Below are positions 26,480-36,273 of a stretch of 64,000 nucleotides of DNA, in pieces; position 1 is the stretch's first letter; each line of letters starts with the position of its first letter. The stretch lies in NCBI RefSeq assembly GCF_022163125.1, contig NZ_CP091881.1, positions 1,984,001-2,048,000 of the forward strand, given 5' to 3'. Origin of the DNA: Paenibacillus sp. HWE-109. GTDB taxonomy: Bacteria > Bacillota > Bacilli > Paenibacillales > NBRC-103111. The notes under the pieces are model-generated. The model was not told where the DNA came from and searched no databases. It was given only the letters and a program-made list of their open reading frames with translations. The translations under genes were made by a program, and so were the position numbers.

Positions 26480-27454
26480 ATGGATACTGCCACCACATCC
26501 CGATCACTAGAGGGAACATCGCTCGTCATCAAAAAGCGTGCAACTCCGTTTCGCAGGTTTTGGACCCATCGCACCTTGCTGTTCATGTGTGTGCCAGCGA
26601 TTTTATTTTTCTTGTTGATGTCCTATCTGCCCATGCCAGGATTGTATCTCGCTTTTATCAATTACAACTATACATCGGGCATCTTCGGCAGCCAGTTTGT
26701 AGGCTTCGATAATTTCAAGTTTCTCGTCACCTCCGGGGCGCTATGGAAGTTGACATTCAATACGATCGCCTACAATCTTGCGTTTATTTTGATCGGCAAC
26801 ACCCTGCAAATCAGCATTGCGATTTTGCTCAATGAGCTGCGTAAAAAGTGGTTCAAGAAAATCACGCAGTCCTTGATGTTCCTGCCCTTTTTTATCTCTT
26901 TCGTGCTTGTCGGTTTGATCGCTTACAACATTCTCAGCTACGACTACGGTTTACTGAACAGCATGCTCAAATCAATCGGCTGGGATCCCGTTAAAACCTA
27001 CTCAAACCCTGGTATCTGGCCATTTATCATCGTAATCACCTACCTATGGCAATCGACAGGATATGGATCTATCGTCTATTTCGCAGCCATTATGGGCCTG
27101 GACTCCGAGATCGTAGAAGCCGCTGAAATCGACGGTGCCAACGCATTGCAGCGCATTCGTTATATCGTGCTGCCTTGGCTGAAACCGACGTTCATTATTT
27201 TACTGCTGTTCTCCTTGGGGGGAATACTTCGTGGCAATTTCGGCTTGTTTTATAATCTGGTCGGTGCTAATAACACGGCGCTATTCGACGCGACAGATAT
27301 TATTGAAACTTTCGTTTTCCGCTCCTTAATGAACAACTTTAACTTCTCTTTGGGAAGCGCTGTCAGTCTATATCAGTCTGTATTCGGTTTTTTCATCGTC
27401 ATTACAGCAAACTGGCTGGTTAAAAAGGCTTCGCCAGAAAATACGCTTTTCTAG
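26480..27454 (+). CDS. Oligosaccharide ABC importer permease, LplB type
   Basis: 324 residues with six predicted membrane helices and the EAA loop DSEIVEAAEIDGANALQRIRYIVLP that docks the ATPase. Resembles LplB/YteP permeases of the CUT1 family for complex carbohydrates. AAAGGAG precedes the ATG. No ATPase gene lies in the operon, as is common for this class, which uses a shared MsmX/UgpC-type ATPase encoded elsewhere. Confidence 0.92.
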   Translation: MDTATTSRSLEGTSLVIKKRATPFRRFWTHRTLLFMCVPAILFFLLMSYLPMPGLYLAFINYNYTSGIFGSQFVGFDNFKFLVTSGALWKLTFNTIAYNLAFILIGNTLQISIAILLNELRKKWFKKITQSLMFLPFFISFVLVGLIAYNILSYDYGLLNSMLKSIGWDPVKTYSNPGIWPFIIVITYLWQSTGYGSIVYFAAIMGLDSEIVEAAEIDGANALQRIRYIVLPWLKPTFIILLLFSLGGILRGNFGLFYNLVGANNTALFDATDIIETFVFRSLMNNFNFSLGSAVSLYQSVFGFFIVITANWLVKKASPENTLF

Positions 27455-27503
27455 GACAATTAACGCACTAGGTTCATGAAGGATCGTTAAGGAGGGATAT
27501 CCT

Positions 27504-28412
27504 GTGGAACAAGTCATCGCACGTCAAAGAGGAACGGATTTTTCCTCGGTAGCTATCAGGGCGTTCGGCTATCTGTTTATTGGTCTGTTTGCACTTTGTT
27601 GTTTGCTGCCCTTCCTGCTCGTTCTCGGAACTTCGTTGACGGCAGAGAAATCGATCACGCTGCATGGCTATAATTTATGGCCCAAAGAATTCAGTACATT
27701 TGCTTACAAAATTGTTTTTGAGAATCCGGCTGTGATCATTGGCTCCTACGGAGTAACACTGGGGATCACGATAGTGGGGACCACGGTTGGACTATTCATA
27801 GTTGCCATGACAGGTTATTCCTTGCAGCGGCCGGACTTTCCTTATCGCAATCGGATCTCCTTTTTCATCTATTTTACAACCTTGTTTCAAGGTGGGGTTG
27901 TCCCTTTTTATCTGATCATGACGCAGTGGCTGCACCTGAAAGACAGCTATATGGCGGTGCTGCTGCCAGGTTTAATGAGTCCTTTTCTCATCATCATGAT
28001 GAAAAGTTTCGTGACCTCAATCCCTCATGCGATTACCGAGTCAGCGAAAATGGATGGAGCGGGGGATTTCAAAATCTTCACCAAGTTGATTCTGCCGATG
28101 ACCACGCCGGCGCTGGCTACAATTGGGTTGTTTATCGCACTTGGTTATTGGAATGAATGGTACAATGCCATGTTGTTCCTCTCACCTGATATGAAATATA
28201 GACCGCTGCAATTGTTTCTCTACAATGTCGTTACTAGCGCTGATTTTATCAAAAATTCATCCGTCTCTTCCAATGTTCAGCCTAGGGATATGCCTCTGGA
28301 GTCGATGAAAATGGCGACAGCGGTCGTCGCTACGGGACCCGTCATTCTGTTCTATCCGATGGTCCAAAAATATTTTATCAAAGGCATTACCGTTGGCGCT
28401 GTGAAAGGCTGA
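27504..28412 (+). CDS. Oligosaccharide ABC importer permease, YtcP/LplC type
   Basis: 302 residues, six membrane helices, EAA-type loop AITESAKMDGAGDFKIFTKLILPM and the C-terminal signature YPMVQKYFIKGITVGAVKG typical of the YtcP group. Starts with GTG nine bases after AAGGAGGG. Partner of the permease encoded 49 bases upstream and of the binding protein encoded downstream. Confidence 0.92.
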   Translation: MEQVIARQRGTDFSSVAIRAFGYLFIGLFALCCLLPFLLVLGTSLTAEKSITLHGYNLWPKEFSTFAYKIVFENPAVIIGSYGVTLGITIVGTTVGLFIVAMTGYSLQRPDFPYRNRISFFIYFTTLFQGGVVPFYLIMTQWLHLKDSYMAVLLPGLMSPFLIIMMKSFVTSIPHAITESAKMDGAGDFKIFTKLILPMTTPALATIGLFIALGYWNEWYNAMLFLSPDMKYRPLQLFLYNVVTSADFIKNSSVSSNVQPRDMPLESMKMATAVVATGPVILFYPMVQKYFIKGITVGAVKG

Positions 28413-28460
28413 CGCAAAATATAGCCTAGTTGCAAAATGAAAATGGGGAGGCAGTTTCCG

Positions 28461-30068
28461 ATGATGAAGAAAAAGAAAAAAGTGCTTGGTGTAGCGTTGG
28501 CTGCAACGCTCGCCGTGAGTTTGACAGCCTGTACGACGCCTAGCAGCACCGATAAAGGCTCGACGGATAAGGCCACAACGACAGCTGCAGCCACAGCAGC
28601 AGGAGGGGCAACAGCGAAAATCGATACCTCTGAATTTCAAACGATTTCCTACGTGATGCTGGGCGATAAGCCGAAAAATGGCCAGTTCGAAAAAGTAATG
28701 GAAAAGCTGAATGCTATTCTGAAGCAAAAAGTGAATGCTAAATTGGAAATTAAATGGGTGGAATGGGCAGATTGGCAAACCAAGTACAACCTGCTGCTCG
28801 CTTCCGGGGAGCCCGTTGATTTGATCACGGTGGCAACGGATTGGCTGGATACATGGCAAAATGCGCAAAAAGGTGCTTTCCAACCGCTGGATAAGCTGCT
28901 GCCTGTCTACGCACCGTTAACATGGAAGGAAGTACCGCCTGAGAACTGGGCGGAGACCAAATATAAGAATCAGATTATGCTGATCCCGGAAGACCACTAT
29001 ACGCAGTGGGTGAATCACGGCTTCTTGTATCGGGGAGATTGGGCCAAGGAATTCGGTATCACGTCGCCGATTAAAGATTGGAAGACGATGGAAACTTACT
29101 TCCAGGGTGTCAAAGACAAGAAGCCGGGCGTTGTGCCTTGGGATGCGAACGGTACGGCGGCAGGTAATATCGCCGGCTATATCAATTCATACACGGATGC
29201 GATTGAACTGCCAATCAGTACGGGGTTATTCGGTCTCGTGTACGGCAAATCGTATGATGAAAAGTATAAAGCCTACAGTCCGATTCTCGATGATACTTTC
29301 GTGAATTTCGCGAAAATGATGAAGGATTGGGGAGATAAGGGCTTCTGGCGTGAGGATGTGCTCAACTATAAAGGCGACAATCGCTCGGAGCTGGAAGCTG
29401 GCAAATCATCTGTAGACCAGCACCATACGCAAACATTCCTCGGGGAACGGATCAAAATGGATAAGCTGCAGCCAGGGTCAGATCTGCAATTCTTCCCTTT
29501 CTCGGCGACGCGCAATAACCTCGTGTCTATGTCGATCACGCATGGCGGAACTTCGATCGGTGCCAAAAGCAAGCATCCGGAACGCGCTTTGATGGTCTAT
29601 GACTTGATTCGCCAAGACCCTGAAGTGTACCGTCTGATGAACTATGGGCTTGAAGGCGTGCAATATGTTGTGAAAGATGGCAAACGGTATCGTCCAGATG
29701 GCTATGATGTGCAAAGAGACGACTTCTACACCGATTTCTGGGGTGGACGCATCGATAAGAATGAAATTCCGGACGGCAATGACTGGGTAGGCAAAGGGGA
29801 TCTGTACGCCTCGTATGACAAAGTCAAAAAAGCGTATCCTTACGGTCGATTTGTATTCGATAAAGCGCCGGTCACGAATGAATTAACGGCGATTACCCAA
29901 ATTGTTGGTCAAATGGGACCAGCCATCCTGTACGGCAAAGCAGGCGACCCTGTGAAAGCGGTGGACGATTTCCGTGCAAAATTGAAAGCAGCCGGATTTG
30001 ATAAGCTGATGACCGAAATTCAGAAGCAGTTGGATGCTTTTAAAACAACGGTAGAAAGCAGCAAATAG
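28461..30068 (+). CDS. Oligosaccharide-binding lipoprotein, LplA type
   Basis: 535 residues, larger than usual solute-binding proteins, as expected for LplA/YtcQ-type. Signal peptide with lipobox SLTAC (Cys24), a Ser/Thr/Ala linker, then a DUF3502-like binding fold (QTISYVMLGDKPKNGQFEKV at the N-lobe; TKYNLLLASGEPVDLITVATDW). I chose the second-position start at 28461, nine bases behind GGGGAGG; the longer frame from 28437 includes the ribosome site. Feeds the two permeases encoded just upstream. A terminator follows. Confidence 0.9.
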   Translation: MMKKKKKVLGVALAATLAVSLTACTTPSSTDKGSTDKATTTAAATAAGGATAKIDTSEFQTISYVMLGDKPKNGQFEKVMEKLNAILKQKVNAKLEIKWVEWADWQTKYNLLLASGEPVDLITVATDWLDTWQNAQKGAFQPLDKLLPVYAPLTWKEVPPENWAETKYKNQIMLIPEDHYTQWVNHGFLYRGDWAKEFGITSPIKDWKTMETYFQGVKDKKPGVVPWDANGTAAGNIAGYINSYTDAIELPISTGLFGLVYGKSYDEKYKAYSPILDDTFVNFAKMMKDWGDKGFWREDVLNYKGDNRSELEAGKSSVDQHHTQTFLGERIKMDKLQPGSDLQFFPFSATRNNLVSMSITHGGTSIGAKSKHPERALMVYDLIRQDPEVYRLMNYGLEGVQYVVKDGKRYRPDGYDVQRDDFYTDFWGGRIDKNEIPDGNDWVGKGDLYASYDKVKKAYPYGRFVFDKAPVTNELTAITQIVGQMGPAILYGKAGDPVKAVDDFRAKLKAAGFDKLMTEIQKQLDAFKTTVESSK

Positions 30069-30078
30069 GAATTAGGTC

Positions 30079-30119
30079 ATCGAAGGTCTGTTGCAGAGCA
30101 GGCCTTCGATCTTTCTCTT
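30079..30119 (+). terminator. Terminator between importer and LacI gene
   Basis: ATCGAAGGTCTG and CAGGCCTTCGAT arms (one G-T pair) followed by CTTTCTCTT. Confidence 0.8.
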
Positions 30120-30144
30120 GCTAATTCGATGTAACGGAGAGTGT

Positions 30145-31167
30145 GTGCTCCTGGAATCTATTACAGTCTACGACATTGCTAGGGAAGCGAACGTTTCCGT
30201 CGCGACAGTTTCCCGTGTTCTTAATGATACAGCTCCTGTGCGAACATCAACCCGGCAGAAGATTATGGCGATTATCGAAAAGCATAACTTTCAGCCGAAT
30301 GTCTTGGCGCGCAGTCTGGTGAATAAGAAGACGGGCATGATTGGTGTATTATTTCCCGATAGCAGCAACATGTTTTTCCCAGAGGTGTTCGGAGGGGCAG
30401 AGAGAGCTGCGCAAAAGTTGGGGTATACCCTGTTTCTATGCAACACCTTCAGCGATTGCAGCAGAGAATCCGAATATTTAAATTCGCTTTGCGAAAGGCA
30501 GGTGGAAGGACTCTTATTCATGGGCGGACGTATTAATTCACGTCATTGTCCGGATGCGCTTGTGCAGGAAGTCGTTCATATTCAGAAGAAAATTCCGATT
30601 GTGCTAATTAACGGCTCTTTGCCGGGTCACCCTTGCCATCGCGTGAAAACGGACGAATACTTGGGTACGCAATTGGTCATGCAGCATTTGATTGATCGCG
30701 GACACCGCTGCATCGGCTTCATAGGCGGAACCGCAGAAACGACGACAACGGTTGAAAAATTGCAAGCTTACAAGCGCACATTACTTGCGAATTCTCTCTC
30801 TTATCGCCAAGATTGGGTGCGTTTGGGGGATTTCTCGATGGCCTGCGGGCGTAAACAGATGGATCAGTTTATGATGATGCCAGAACGGCCAACGGCTTTC
30901 TTATGCATTAATGATTACGTGGCCATTGGTGCGATGAAAGCAGCGATTTCACGTGGGCTGCGAATTCCCGAAGATATCGCGATTGCGGGATTTGACGATA
31001 CGCAGTTGGCTTCGGCGATGAATCCGGAGCTCACAACCGTTTCTCAGCATAGTGAACAGCTAGGCAGGCAAGCGATGTTGATTTTATCCAAATTGATTCA
31101 GAAAGAAAAGGTGAAGAAACTGACGATTCTGGAACCTACACTCCTGATTAGGCAGAGTACACAATGA
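30145..31167 (+). CDS. LacI-family transcriptional regulator
   Basis: About 340 residues: N-terminal helix-turn-helix (ITVYDIAREANVSVATVSRVLN) and hinge (NVLARSLVNKKTG), then a periplasmic-binding-like effector domain (GVLFPDSSNMFFPEVFGGAERAAQ, IPEDIAIAGFDDTQLASAMNPELTTVSQ). The start is uncertain: GTG at 30145 is only three bases from GGAGAG, and a CTG at 30151 is better spaced; both give an intact domain. Placed between importer and GH30 genes, it is a likely local sugar-responsive repressor alongside the YesMN-type system. Confidence 0.88.
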   Translation: MLLESITVYDIAREANVSVATVSRVLNDTAPVRTSTRQKIMAIIEKHNFQPNVLARSLVNKKTGMIGVLFPDSSNMFFPEVFGGAERAAQKLGYTLFLCNTFSDCSRESEYLNSLCERQVEGLLFMGGRINSRHCPDALVQEVVHIQKKIPIVLINGSLPGHPCHRVKTDEYLGTQLVMQHLIDRGHRCIGFIGGTAETTTTVEKLQAYKRTLLANSLSYRQDWVRLGDFSMACGRKQMDQFMMMPERPTAFLCINDYVAIGAMKAAISRGLRIPEDIAIAGFDDTQLASAMNPELTTVSQHSEQLGRQAMLILSKLIQKEKVKKLTILEPTLLIRQSTQ

Positions 31168-31185
31168 ATAGGAGGTAATGAAAGG

Positions 31186-33057
31186 ATGATATTCCCGAGA
31201 AAAGCGAAGGGGGCTTTGACATCCATGATGCTCATTTCCAGTTTATGTGCGACGATTAGTGTGCCTATGGCTAGTGCCGGAACGTATACGGCGGTAGTGG
31301 ATCCGAATGCGCAGTCCCAGACGTGGGAAGGGTGGGGAACCTCTCTGGCGTGGTTTGCCAATCGCATCGGGGGAGCACCGGAGGCTGTTCGCTCTACTTA
31401 TGCCGACCAGCTCTTCAGCTCAAGCGGACTGAATATGAATATCGTCCGTTATAATATTGGCGGTGGCGAGAATCCAGCTTACCCCAACAATATGGAGCTG
31501 CGCGCACGCGTCCCCGGTTTCCAGCCAACGCAAGGGACCTATGATTGGACGCAGGATGCGAACCAGCGTTGGTTTCTCCAAGCGGCGAAATCACGCATCG
31601 CGTCCAATGAGTTCATTGCCGAAGCTTTCTCCAATTCACCGCCATGGTGGATGACGCAAAGCGGCAGTGTGACGGGCAATTATGGCGCTGCGAACAATCT
31701 AAGAACGGATATGTATGATGCTTTCGCGGATTATTTGGTCACGGTGAACAAACATTTCAAAGATGATTGGGGCGTCACGTTCCGGACTTTAACGCCGCTG
31801 AATGAACCGATGGCTTCCTGGTGGACGTTCGGCAACCGTCAGGAAGGAGCCCACTTTGACCGTCCGAATCAGGAGCAGATCATTCAAAAAGTAGCAGCAG
31901 CACTAACGCTGCAAGGCTCTACAACGACCGTCAGCGCTTCTGACGAAACGAGCATTGACGTGGGGCGGGATACGATCAACAGCTTCTCAGCAGCGACCAA
32001 AGCAGTCGTTTCTCAGTACAATGTCCATACGTATGGGGGAAATGACCGGGTAGGCTTTAATCAAGCGGCTGCGGGCAAGAAAATCTGGATGTCCGAGCAT
32101 GGTGACGGTGATGCTTCCGGCATGCAAATGGCCAGATCCATCGTCTACGATATGCGCTATATGAAAAACTCAGCCTGGATGTATTGGCAAGCCGTAGACG
32201 GCGGCGGATGGGGCATGCTTGATGTCAATGATTTGAATGACGCCAATTCCACCTTCACCGCTGTCCAAAATAAGAAATACTGGGTCATGGCGCAGTGGAG
32301 CAAATACATTCGTCCGGGATATAAAATCATTGATATTCAAGATGGCAATTCCATTGCGGCGTATGATCCAGTCTCGAACAAAATCGTTATCGTGACGATC
32401 AATGACAGCAGCTCAGCCAACACTGTAACATACGACTTGTCGGCGTTCAGTTCGATTACAGGCTCTGTCACGGGAACAAGAACGGTAACGAGCACCAGTG
32501 AGAATGTGGCTCCGATAACGGGGCTCACACTCAGCAACAAAACCTTTCAACATACACTTCCTGCGGGAGCAATCGCAACCTTCGTCATCACTGGGGCGCA
32601 ATATACACCCACGACTTCGCCGGCCATTGATACGGCTGCCTATTATAAAATCGTGGACCGCAATAGTGGCAAATTAATTGATGTAAGCGGCGCGTCCACG
32701 GCCAATGGCGGAGCGATTATCCAATACACGGATAATGGCGGGACGAATCAGCAGTGGCAGTTCGTAGATGCTGGCAGCGGCTACTATAAGCTGAAAAATC
32801 GCAATAGCGGCAAGGTGTTGGATGTGACCAACGCCTCGCAAAGCGATGGCATCGCGGTCATCCAATATACGGATAATGGCGGAAACAATCAGCAGTGGAA
32901 GCCGCTGAACACAAGCGGCGGCTATGTCAAATTGCAGAACCGCAACAGCAACAAGCTGATGGATGTGAGCGCATCCTCCACAACGAACGGCGCGACGATC
33001 GTGCAGTTTACCGATAATGGCGCAACCAGTCAGCAGTGGCAGTTGGTTAAGCAGTAG
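31186..33057 (+). CDS. Secreted GH30 endo-galactanase-like enzyme with ricin-type CBM13 domain
   Basis: 623 residues. Signal peptide (cleavage near MASAG), then a GH30 barrel with its side beta-domain. WEGWGTSLAWFANRIGG is characteristic of the endo-beta-1,6-galactanase group; catalytic acid/base Glu207 lies in LNEPMASWW and nucleophile Glu304 in WMSEHGDGD. The last ~140 residues are a ricin B-type trefoil with three repeats ending in QW (NNQQW-type), each with D-V-S/T and QYTDN motifs, which bind galactose-containing glycans. AGGAGG precedes the ATG. It releases oligosaccharides outside the cell for the importer and GH35 enzyme. Exact bond specificity is inferred. Confidence 0.88.
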   Translation: MIFPRKAKGALTSMMLISSLCATISVPMASAGTYTAVVDPNAQSQTWEGWGTSLAWFANRIGGAPEAVRSTYADQLFSSSGLNMNIVRYNIGGGENPAYPNNMELRARVPGFQPTQGTYDWTQDANQRWFLQAAKSRIASNEFIAEAFSNSPPWWMTQSGSVTGNYGAANNLRTDMYDAFADYLVTVNKHFKDDWGVTFRTLTPLNEPMASWWTFGNRQEGAHFDRPNQEQIIQKVAAALTLQGSTTTVSASDETSIDVGRDTINSFSAATKAVVSQYNVHTYGGNDRVGFNQAAAGKKIWMSEHGDGDASGMQMARSIVYDMRYMKNSAWMYWQAVDGGGWGMLDVNDLNDANSTFTAVQNKKYWVMAQWSKYIRPGYKIIDIQDGNSIAAYDPVSNKIVIVTINDSSSANTVTYDLSAFSSITGSVTGTRTVTSTSENVAPITGLTLSNKTFQHTLPAGAIATFVITGAQYTPTTSPAIDTAAYYKIVDRNSGKLIDVSGASTANGGAIIQYTDNGGTNQQWQFVDAGSGYYKLKNRNSGKVLDVTNASQSDGIAVIQYTDNGGNNQQWKPLNTSGGYVKLQNRNSNKLMDVSASSTTNGATIVQFTDNGATSQQWQLVKQ

Positions 33058-33356
33058 GAGGTTGAGGGGCGGGGAGCTGGGACAGAACCACTTGAAAGTG
33101 AAGTGACTCTGCGCGTTCTCCCAACCCTCTATTTCATGCCACCACCAGTAGGATTTAAAGGCTCCTTGTGTATGTTAGGTATTGTTAATGAACGCTAGTT
33201 TGCTCAAACGTGTTTCAGAATCGGTTGTAGTTCCTTTAACCTACCATAAATAGCTGAAATTTAGCTTAAAATGATAACAACAGGCTTGATACAGGCAGGT
33301 ATTCTGAAGTTTTCGTCGAAATCAATCGAATACTGTTGGGTTAAAGGAGAGTTTCG
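33058..33356 (+). other. Intergenic gap, no gene seen
   Basis: About 300 bases between the GH30 and chemoreceptor genes. No reading frame with a ribosome site and no clear promoter. The stretch GTTCTCCCAACCCTCT at 33114 recurs at 59050, the only feature I noticed. Confidence 0.5.
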
Positions 33357-35123
33357 ATGTTAAATGGGGTTGCATGGCTAAGAAAGCGGTTGGTTGTTCG
33401 CATAGTTTCGGCCGTTATGATCGTTGTTATGGCATTGTCGGCAGGCTACATCTGGATGGAACTTCGCAATGCTAAATCTGCGGGAATGGAAACGATATCT
33501 AGCTATGGTATTCGGTTAGCTGAAAGCTACAGCAAGGGGATGGATGCAGGCAAACTGGAGCAATTTCTGAAGGAACCCAAAGAAAATGACCTGTATTGGA
33601 CGATCAGGCAGGAGTTAGATACATATCGCAAACAGATTGGCGCTCTATACGTGTATATTGTGCGGATTGATGACAAAAGCCAGCCGCTCATTATGATCGA
33701 CGGCCAGCCCAAAGATTCAGACTCCGCTTCGCCGATCAATGAGGTAACCGATATTTCCGAAGCGGCGGTACAAAAGCTGTTAAAAAGTGAATCCACGAGC
33801 TCGGATCTTATCGAAAATCCCAAATACGGGAAATACATTTCAACCTATTCAGCGGTGAAAAATGCCGATGGCAAGATGATCGCGATTCTGGGGATCGATA
33901 CGGAAGCGGGAGAATTGGAACGGATGACAAGCAGTTTGATGAAGAGCAACGTTCCCATTTACATACTTATGTTAGTTCTAACTTTATTGGGACTCGCTTT
34001 GGTTATGTTGTTTGTTTCTCGTTCGTTGCGGCCATTGAAGTGGATTGGTGCAGGTGCTGAAAGCATAGCCAAGGGGGATCTTTTGCATGCCCAACAGCTG
34101 CTGACCGCTAATCCGGTAAAATCGGTAGATGAAATCGGCACCGTGTACAAAGCCATGCTGCAAATGTCCAATGAGATCAATGATATGCTCAAAAACATCG
34201 TGTCCAATGTGTCCATTACTTCGGACCAGTTCGTTCTGACGACACAGCACTTCAATCAGCAAGCACACCATTTGCTGGATATGAATACGAGAGTAAGTGC
34301 ATCGATTGAAGAGGTAGCTGAAGGAGCGAACACTGTTCAAATCAGCACAAATGATAGCGCTCGTTCGATGGAAGAGATGGCAACAGCCATTCAGCGTATT
34401 TCGGAAGCTTCATTCACGGTATCGGATGCTTCCACGAATGCGCTCGGAAGCGCAGAATCCGGTCAGGCTATCGTTCACAACATGAATGGCCAGTTTGTGA
34501 CAATCACGTCTGCAACAGAAGAAGCGCTGCGGCGAGCAGGTTTGCTGCGCGGGCACTCGCAAGATATCGGCGTTGCTTTAACTTCGATAACGGAGATCGC
34601 GGAACAGACGAAATTATTGGCACTGAATGCTTCGATTGAGGCTGCCAGAGCTGGAGAACAAGGCGCCGGATTCGCAGTTGTCGCGGGTGAAGTGCGCAAG
34701 CTGGCTGACCATGCGGCGAGCTCGGCGAGCCAGATTGCTTCCTTGCTGCAAAATATTCACAACGAAGTTGAGCGCATGGGCGAAGCGATGGAAAACGGGA
34801 TGAAGGAAGTACAGACGGGGGCCGCCTTATCCAAAAAAGCGGAAGCTTTTTTCACACATATCGTGGAGCAATTCCGTTTCGTATCCGAGCAAATTCAAGA
34901 TATCTCAACGGTAACGGAGCAGATGTCCGCAGGAGCAGAAGAAGTGACAGCGTCGGTGGTGGATATTGCCCATATTGCTAAGGTCTCTTCAGACGGCACA
35001 TCGAATATTCATAAGCTGACCCATGATCAGCTCCGAATTGCCAAGGAAATCGCAGATTCAGCCGATGCCTTAAGCGGGTTAACCGATGAGATGAGAAAGT
35101 CGATTGAGCAAATAAACGTATAA
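33357..35123 (+). CDS. Methyl-accepting chemotaxis protein
   Basis: 588 residues: membrane helix (about 15-33), extracytoplasmic sensor of ~165 residues with a single-Cache-like pattern (YVYIVRIDDKSQPLIMIDGQP, YISTYSAVKNADGKMIAILGIDTEA), second helix (about 200-222), HAMP domain and a C-terminal signalling domain with the hairpin tip ITEIAEQTKLLALNASIEAARAGEQGAGFAVVAGEVRKLA, the most conserved part of chemoreceptors. AAAGGAGA precedes the ATG. No other chemotaxis gene is near. Its position after the galactan locus makes a sugar or organic-acid ligand possible but unproven. Confidence 0.93.
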   Translation: MLNGVAWLRKRLVVRIVSAVMIVVMALSAGYIWMELRNAKSAGMETISSYGIRLAESYSKGMDAGKLEQFLKEPKENDLYWTIRQELDTYRKQIGALYVYIVRIDDKSQPLIMIDGQPKDSDSASPINEVTDISEAAVQKLLKSESTSSDLIENPKYGKYISTYSAVKNADGKMIAILGIDTEAGELERMTSSLMKSNVPIYILMLVLTLLGLALVMLFVSRSLRPLKWIGAGAESIAKGDLLHAQQLLTANPVKSVDEIGTVYKAMLQMSNEINDMLKNIVSNVSITSDQFVLTTQHFNQQAHHLLDMNTRVSASIEEVAEGANTVQISTNDSARSMEEMATAIQRISEASFTVSDASTNALGSAESGQAIVHNMNGQFVTITSATEEALRRAGLLRGHSQDIGVALTSITEIAEQTKLLALNASIEAARAGEQGAGFAVVAGEVRKLADHAASSASQIASLLQNIHNEVERMGEAMENGMKEVQTGAALSKKAEAFFTHIVEQFRFVSEQIQDISTVTEQMSAGAEEVTASVVDIAHIAKVSSDGTSNIHKLTHDQLRIAKEIADSADALSGLTDEMRKSIEQINV

Positions 35124-35171
35124 GCCTCTTGACTAGAAGAACGAATTCGCCTAGAATAAGGAACAATCTTA

Positions 35172-35248
35172 TTGATTTTCCAGTTTGAACCAATATAGTC
35201 AAACAGACATCTGTAGACACGTCGCATACGCTTCGTGTCTATTTTGTT
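35172..35248 (+). promoter_or_regulatory. Possible promoter and hairpin before the LysR gene
   Basis: TTGATT, 16 bases, TATAGT (35172-35199) could drive the LysR gene. Just behind it TAGACACG (35214) pairs with CGTGTCTA (35234) and is followed by TTTTGTT: a terminator for the chemoreceptor gene, or an attenuator in the LysR leader if this promoter is real. Confidence 0.45.
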
Positions 35249-35280
35249 CAATAAGCCATTAATCGAGGAAAGCAGGGATT

Positions 35281-36213
35281 ATGATGGATTTATTGCAGCT
35301 GAAATATTTTCAAACGGTAGCCAGACGTGAACATATTACACAGGCAGCGAGAGAATTGAACATCGCCCAACCTTCCCTAAGCCAGACGATTGCTCGATTA
35401 GAAGAGGATCTCGGTGTTTCATTGTTTTATAGACATGGGCGGAATATTCGCTTGAATGAATCCGGGAAGGCTTTTTTGGAGCATGTAGATCGTGTGTTTA
35501 TGGAACTGGAGAAAGGGAAGGAAGAAGCGCGAAAGTTAGCTGGAAAACATCAGGAAGTGCTGTCTATTGCAGCAATTCATCTACCCTTCCTGCCGCAAGT
35601 CATCGCTAACTTCGTGACCAAACAACCTGGTGTTCACTTTCGCTTTCATCAAGGATGTTACCCCTCCATGAAGAAGCTGCTTGAAGCGCGGGAAATTGAT
35701 TTGTGCATTTCAGCGCCGCCTATTGATCTTCCTTCGGTTTCCAGTACGGTCCTCTTGACGGAAGAAATCAGGCTGCTGGTGCCCAAAGGGCATCGCTTGG
35801 CCGGACGAGGGCAAGTGAAGCTTGCTGAATTAGCGAATGAACCCTTTATTAGTTTGAAAGCAGGATTCGGGTTGCGTGAATCTACGGATGAATTTTGCCA
35901 ACGTGCCGGCTTTGCACCTAACATTGTATTTGAGGTAGAAGAGCCAAGGTTAATGCAGACGCTAGTTCGTTCAGGAGTTGGCATAGCTTTCATACCCGAA
36001 TTATTTGGCCTTAATGAAATAGAACCAGAGACGGAGTGCTTGACGATTATGGACCCCGAATGCACGCGGACATTAGCCCTTTCCTGGTTGAATCGAACAG
36101 AGCAATCGCCAGCTTTCGAGCGGTTCCGTTTGTTTATTATTAATTACTTTCATCATTTGCAGCACCAGAAGCCTAAGCCGCGAAACTTGTCCAAGGTCAT
36201 TCATAGTTATTAA
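35281..36213 (+). CDS. LysR-family regulator, candidate sulfur regulator
   Basis: 310 residues. N-terminal winged helix-turn-helix (LLQLKYFQTVARREHITQAARELNIAQPSLSQTIARLEEDLGVSLF) and a periplasmic-binding-like effector domain. It lies 150 bases before the cystine-type importer operon, in the same direction, as with Bacillus LysR regulators of sulfur uptake (YtlI, CysL). The 33-bp element shared with the Ssu operon promoter begins exactly at its stop codon. I infer it activates these promoters. Two adjacent ATG codons start it; AGGAAAGCAGGG precedes. Confidence 0.85.
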   Translation: MMDLLQLKYFQTVARREHITQAARELNIAQPSLSQTIARLEEDLGVSLFYRHGRNIRLNESGKAFLEHVDRVFMELEKGKEEARKLAGKHQEVLSIAAIHLPFLPQVIANFVTKQPGVHFRFHQGCYPSMKKLLEAREIDLCISAPPIDLPSVSSTVLLTEEIRLLVPKGHRLAGRGQVKLAELANEPFISLKAGFGLRESTDEFCQRAGFAPNIVFEVEEPRLMQTLVRSGVGIAFIPELFGLNEIEPETECLTIMDPECTRTLALSWLNRTEQSPAFERFRLFIINYFHHLQHQKPKPRNLSKVIHSY

Positions 36214-36270
36214 ACAATAAGAGATATAAGGATTTTCATATTGGAAATTAAGTAGAAGCACATCTATAAT
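36213..36270 (+). promoter_or_regulatory. Activator-type promoter of cystine importer operon, shared 33-bp element
   Basis: TTGGAA (36241-36246), 18 bases, TATAAT (36265-36270). The 33 bases 36213-36245 (AACAATAAGA...CATATTGGA) are identical at 31 positions to 52138-52170 on the minus strand in front of the Ssu operon, where they likewise end in the -35. A poor -35 overlapped by a conserved upstream box is typical for LysR-type activation. Confidence 0.75.
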
Positions 36271-36273
36271 TTT

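Noticed and set aside
28257..28883. 208-residue minus-strand frame rich in Cys and Arg
   Set aside because: Antisense to the permease and binding-protein genes; odd composition and no ribosome site.
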